NCBI GenBank assembly: GCA_026982145.1
Contig: JALSHQ010000007.1
Location: 1-7,015, forward strand
Reading direction: 5' to 3'
Source of the DNA: Gammaproteobacteria bacterium
GTDB lineage: Bacteria > Pseudomonadota > Gammaproteobacteria > SZUA-140
Length of the DNA: 7,015 bases
Of the stretch, positions 5,758 to 7,015 are shown piece by piece. Each line of letters opens with the position of its first letter. The first letter of the stretch is position 1. The notes below the pieces were generated by a model. It saw only the letters and a program-made list of their open reading frames with translations, had not been told where the DNA came from and ran no database searches. The position numbers were made by a program, and so were the translations under genes.

Positions 5758-7015
5758 ATGAAAGGTATTTACCTGATAATTGCATTGGCACCGATGATAG
5801 GTGCTGTCATTGCGGGCTTCTTCGGCCGTCGCATAGGGCGCACGGCTACACATCTTGTCACTACGGCAGGTGTCGCTATTTCATTCCTCTTCTCACTGGT
5901 GGTATTCAAGTACATTGTGCTTGATAGCAATCCGTCTTTTAATGGTGCGATATACACTTGGTTGGTCAGCGATGGCATTCGTTTTGAAATTGGCTTTTTG
6001 ATCGATGAGTTGACCACACTGATGATGATGGTCGTCACCTTCGTTTCTCTGATGGTGCATATCTACACCGTCGGCTATATGAAAGATGACCCCGGTTACC
6101 AGCGCTTTTTCTGTTATATCTCGCTCTTTACCTTTTCGATGTTGATGTTGGTAATGTCTAATAACTTCCTGCAACTCTTTTTTGGTTGGGAAGCGGTTGG
6201 CCTTGTTTCCTATCTATTGATCGGCTTTTGGCATAAACGTGAAACAGCCATATATGCTAACTTAAAAGCGTTTCTCGTCAACCGCGTGGGAGATTTCGGT
6301 TTCTTGTTAGGCATCGCTGCTGTGGCCATGTATTTCAACAGCCTCGACTATGCGGATGTCTTCGCAGCAGCGCCGATGATGGCTGATGTAACGATTTCAA
6401 TCATCCCGGGTCTTGACTGGTCCCTGCTCACGGTGATCTGTATTCTGCTCTTTATCGGCGCGATGGGTAAATCAGCACAGGTGCCACTGCATGTCTGGTT
6501 GCCAGACTCAATGGAAGGCCCAACACCGATTTCAGCACTGATTCATGCCGCGACAATGGTCACTGCGGGTATCTTCTTGGTTGCAAGAATGTCACCCATG
6601 TATGAGCTTTCAGAAGTGGCATTAAGCTTTGTCTTGATCATCGGTGCTGTTACGGCACTCGCGATGGGGCTGCTGGGGCTGGTGCAAAACGACATCAAAC
6701 GCGTTGTGGCTTACTCGACCCTTTCTCAATTGGGTTATATGACGGTTGCACTGGGTGCCTCGGCCTACGCCGCAGGTGTTTTCCACCTGATGACACACGC
6801 ATTCTTTAAAGCATTACTGTTTCTGGCAGCAGGCTCGGTCATCATTGCGATGCACCACCAGCAGGATATCCGCAAGATGGGCGGCTTGAAAAAATATCTC
6901 CCCATCACTTATTGGACTGCATTAATCGGCTCGCTCGCACTGATTGGCTTTCCCGGCACTTCTGGATTTTTCTCGAAAGATGCCATTATCGAAGCGGTAC
7001 ATGCATCTACGATTC
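5758..7015 (+). CDS. nuoL: NADH-quinone oxidoreductase subunit L, 5' part (3' end outside window)
   Basis: These are the first 419 residues of the distal antiporter-like proton pump of complex I. The frame is open to the window edge; the family is usually 610-670 residues, so the last helices and the long lateral amphipathic helix lie outside. It is homologous to MrpA/MrpD-type antiporter subunits. Visible key residues include Glu145 in FFGWEAVGLVSYLLIGFW, Asp179 in VNRVGDFGF, Lys238 in IGAMGKSAQVPLHVWLPDSM, and His263 in SALIHAATMVTAG. They also include His343, His347 and Lys351 in FHLMTHAFFKALLFL, and Lys407 in FPGTSGFFSKDAI. These match, with small offsets, the charged residues of the half-channels in E. 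coli NuoL (E144, D178, K229, H254, H334, H338, K342, K399). The ATG at 5758 gives the normal short N-terminus, MKGIYLIIALAP, and has an AGGA site nine bases upstream. The gene is intact as far as it can be read. Confidence 0.98.
   Translation, partial: MKGIYLIIALAPMIGAVIAGFFGRRIGRTATHLVTTAGVAISFLFSLVVFKYIVLDSNPSFNGAIYTWLVSDGIRFEIGFLIDELTTLMMMVVTFVSLMVHIYTVGYMKDDPGYQRFFCYISLFTFSMLMLVMSNNFLQLFFGWEAVGLVSYLLIGFWHKRETAIYANLKAFLVNRVGDFGFLLGIAAVAMYFNSLDYADVFAAAPMMADVTISIIPGLDWSLLTVICILLFIGAMGKSAQVPLHVWLPDSMEGPTPISALIHAATMVTAGIFLVARMSPMYELSEVALSFVLIIGAVTALAMGLLGLVQNDIKRVVAYSTLSQLGYMTVALGASAYAAGVFHLMTHAFFKALLFLAAGSVIIAMHHQQDIRKMGGLKKYLPITYWTALIGSLALIGFPGTSGFFSKDAIIEAVHASTI

Noticed and set aside
5769..6174. 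Two reverse-strand open frames opposite the nuoL 5' part
   Set aside because: They are antisense to conserved NuoL membrane helices, overlap each other in different frames, and show His/Gln- or Ile/Thr-rich translations without any recognisable domain.
1..7015. A hidden novel system, inserted cargo gene or mobile element within the operon
   Set aside because: All seven genes are standard complex I subunits in canonical order with no gap above 24 bases, no inserted gene, no terminal repeats and no direct-repeat array.

Overview
The window is one stretch of a bacterial nuo operon encoding respiratory complex I (proton-pumping NADH:quinone oxidoreductase). It reads entirely on the + strand in the canonical order nuoF (3' part), nuoG, nuoH, nuoI, nuoJ, nuoK, nuoL (5' part). 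Both terminal genes are cut by the window edges, not broken: no frameshift or internal stop is visible in any of the seven genes. Coding density is close to complete. The largest intergenic gap is 24 bases (nuoK-nuoL), and nuoF/nuoG and nuoJ/nuoK overlap by an ATGA.

Organism: the base composition looks balanced by eye. The protein features are a NuoF with a GKKGQPRFKPPFPA segment, an NuoG of about 800 residues without the N7 cluster ligands, a short NuoI of 162 residues with the PNGEERCIACKLCEAVCPA motif, and a NuoK with LAGIFLNRKN. Together they suggest a proteobacterium, most likely gamma- or betaproteobacterial, and not the enterobacterial type of complex I. This is inference from remembered family features; no database search was run.

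Layout and function: 1-834 is the NADH/FMN-binding subunit, with the N3 iron-sulfur cluster. 831-3239 is the large peripheral-arm subunit, with clusters N1b, N5 and N4 and a cofactor-less molybdopterin-oxidoreductase-like C-terminal part. 3250-4308 is the membrane subunit that forms the quinone chamber with the peripheral arm. 4322-4810 is the two-[4Fe-4S] subunit (N6a, N6b) that passes electrons towards quinone. 4823-5431 and 5428-5733 are small membrane subunits linking the quinone site to the antiporter-like pumps. 5758 to the right edge is the distal antiporter-like pump. Electrons run NADH -> FMN -> N3 -> N1b -> N4 -> N5 -> N6a/N6b -> N2 (on NuoB, outside the window) -> quinone, and the membrane subunits translocate protons.

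No promoter, terminator, RNA gene, mobile element, CRISPR array or inserted cargo gene is supportable. The window looks like a conventional core-metabolism operon. I found no undescribed system here, and the findings listed are minor.
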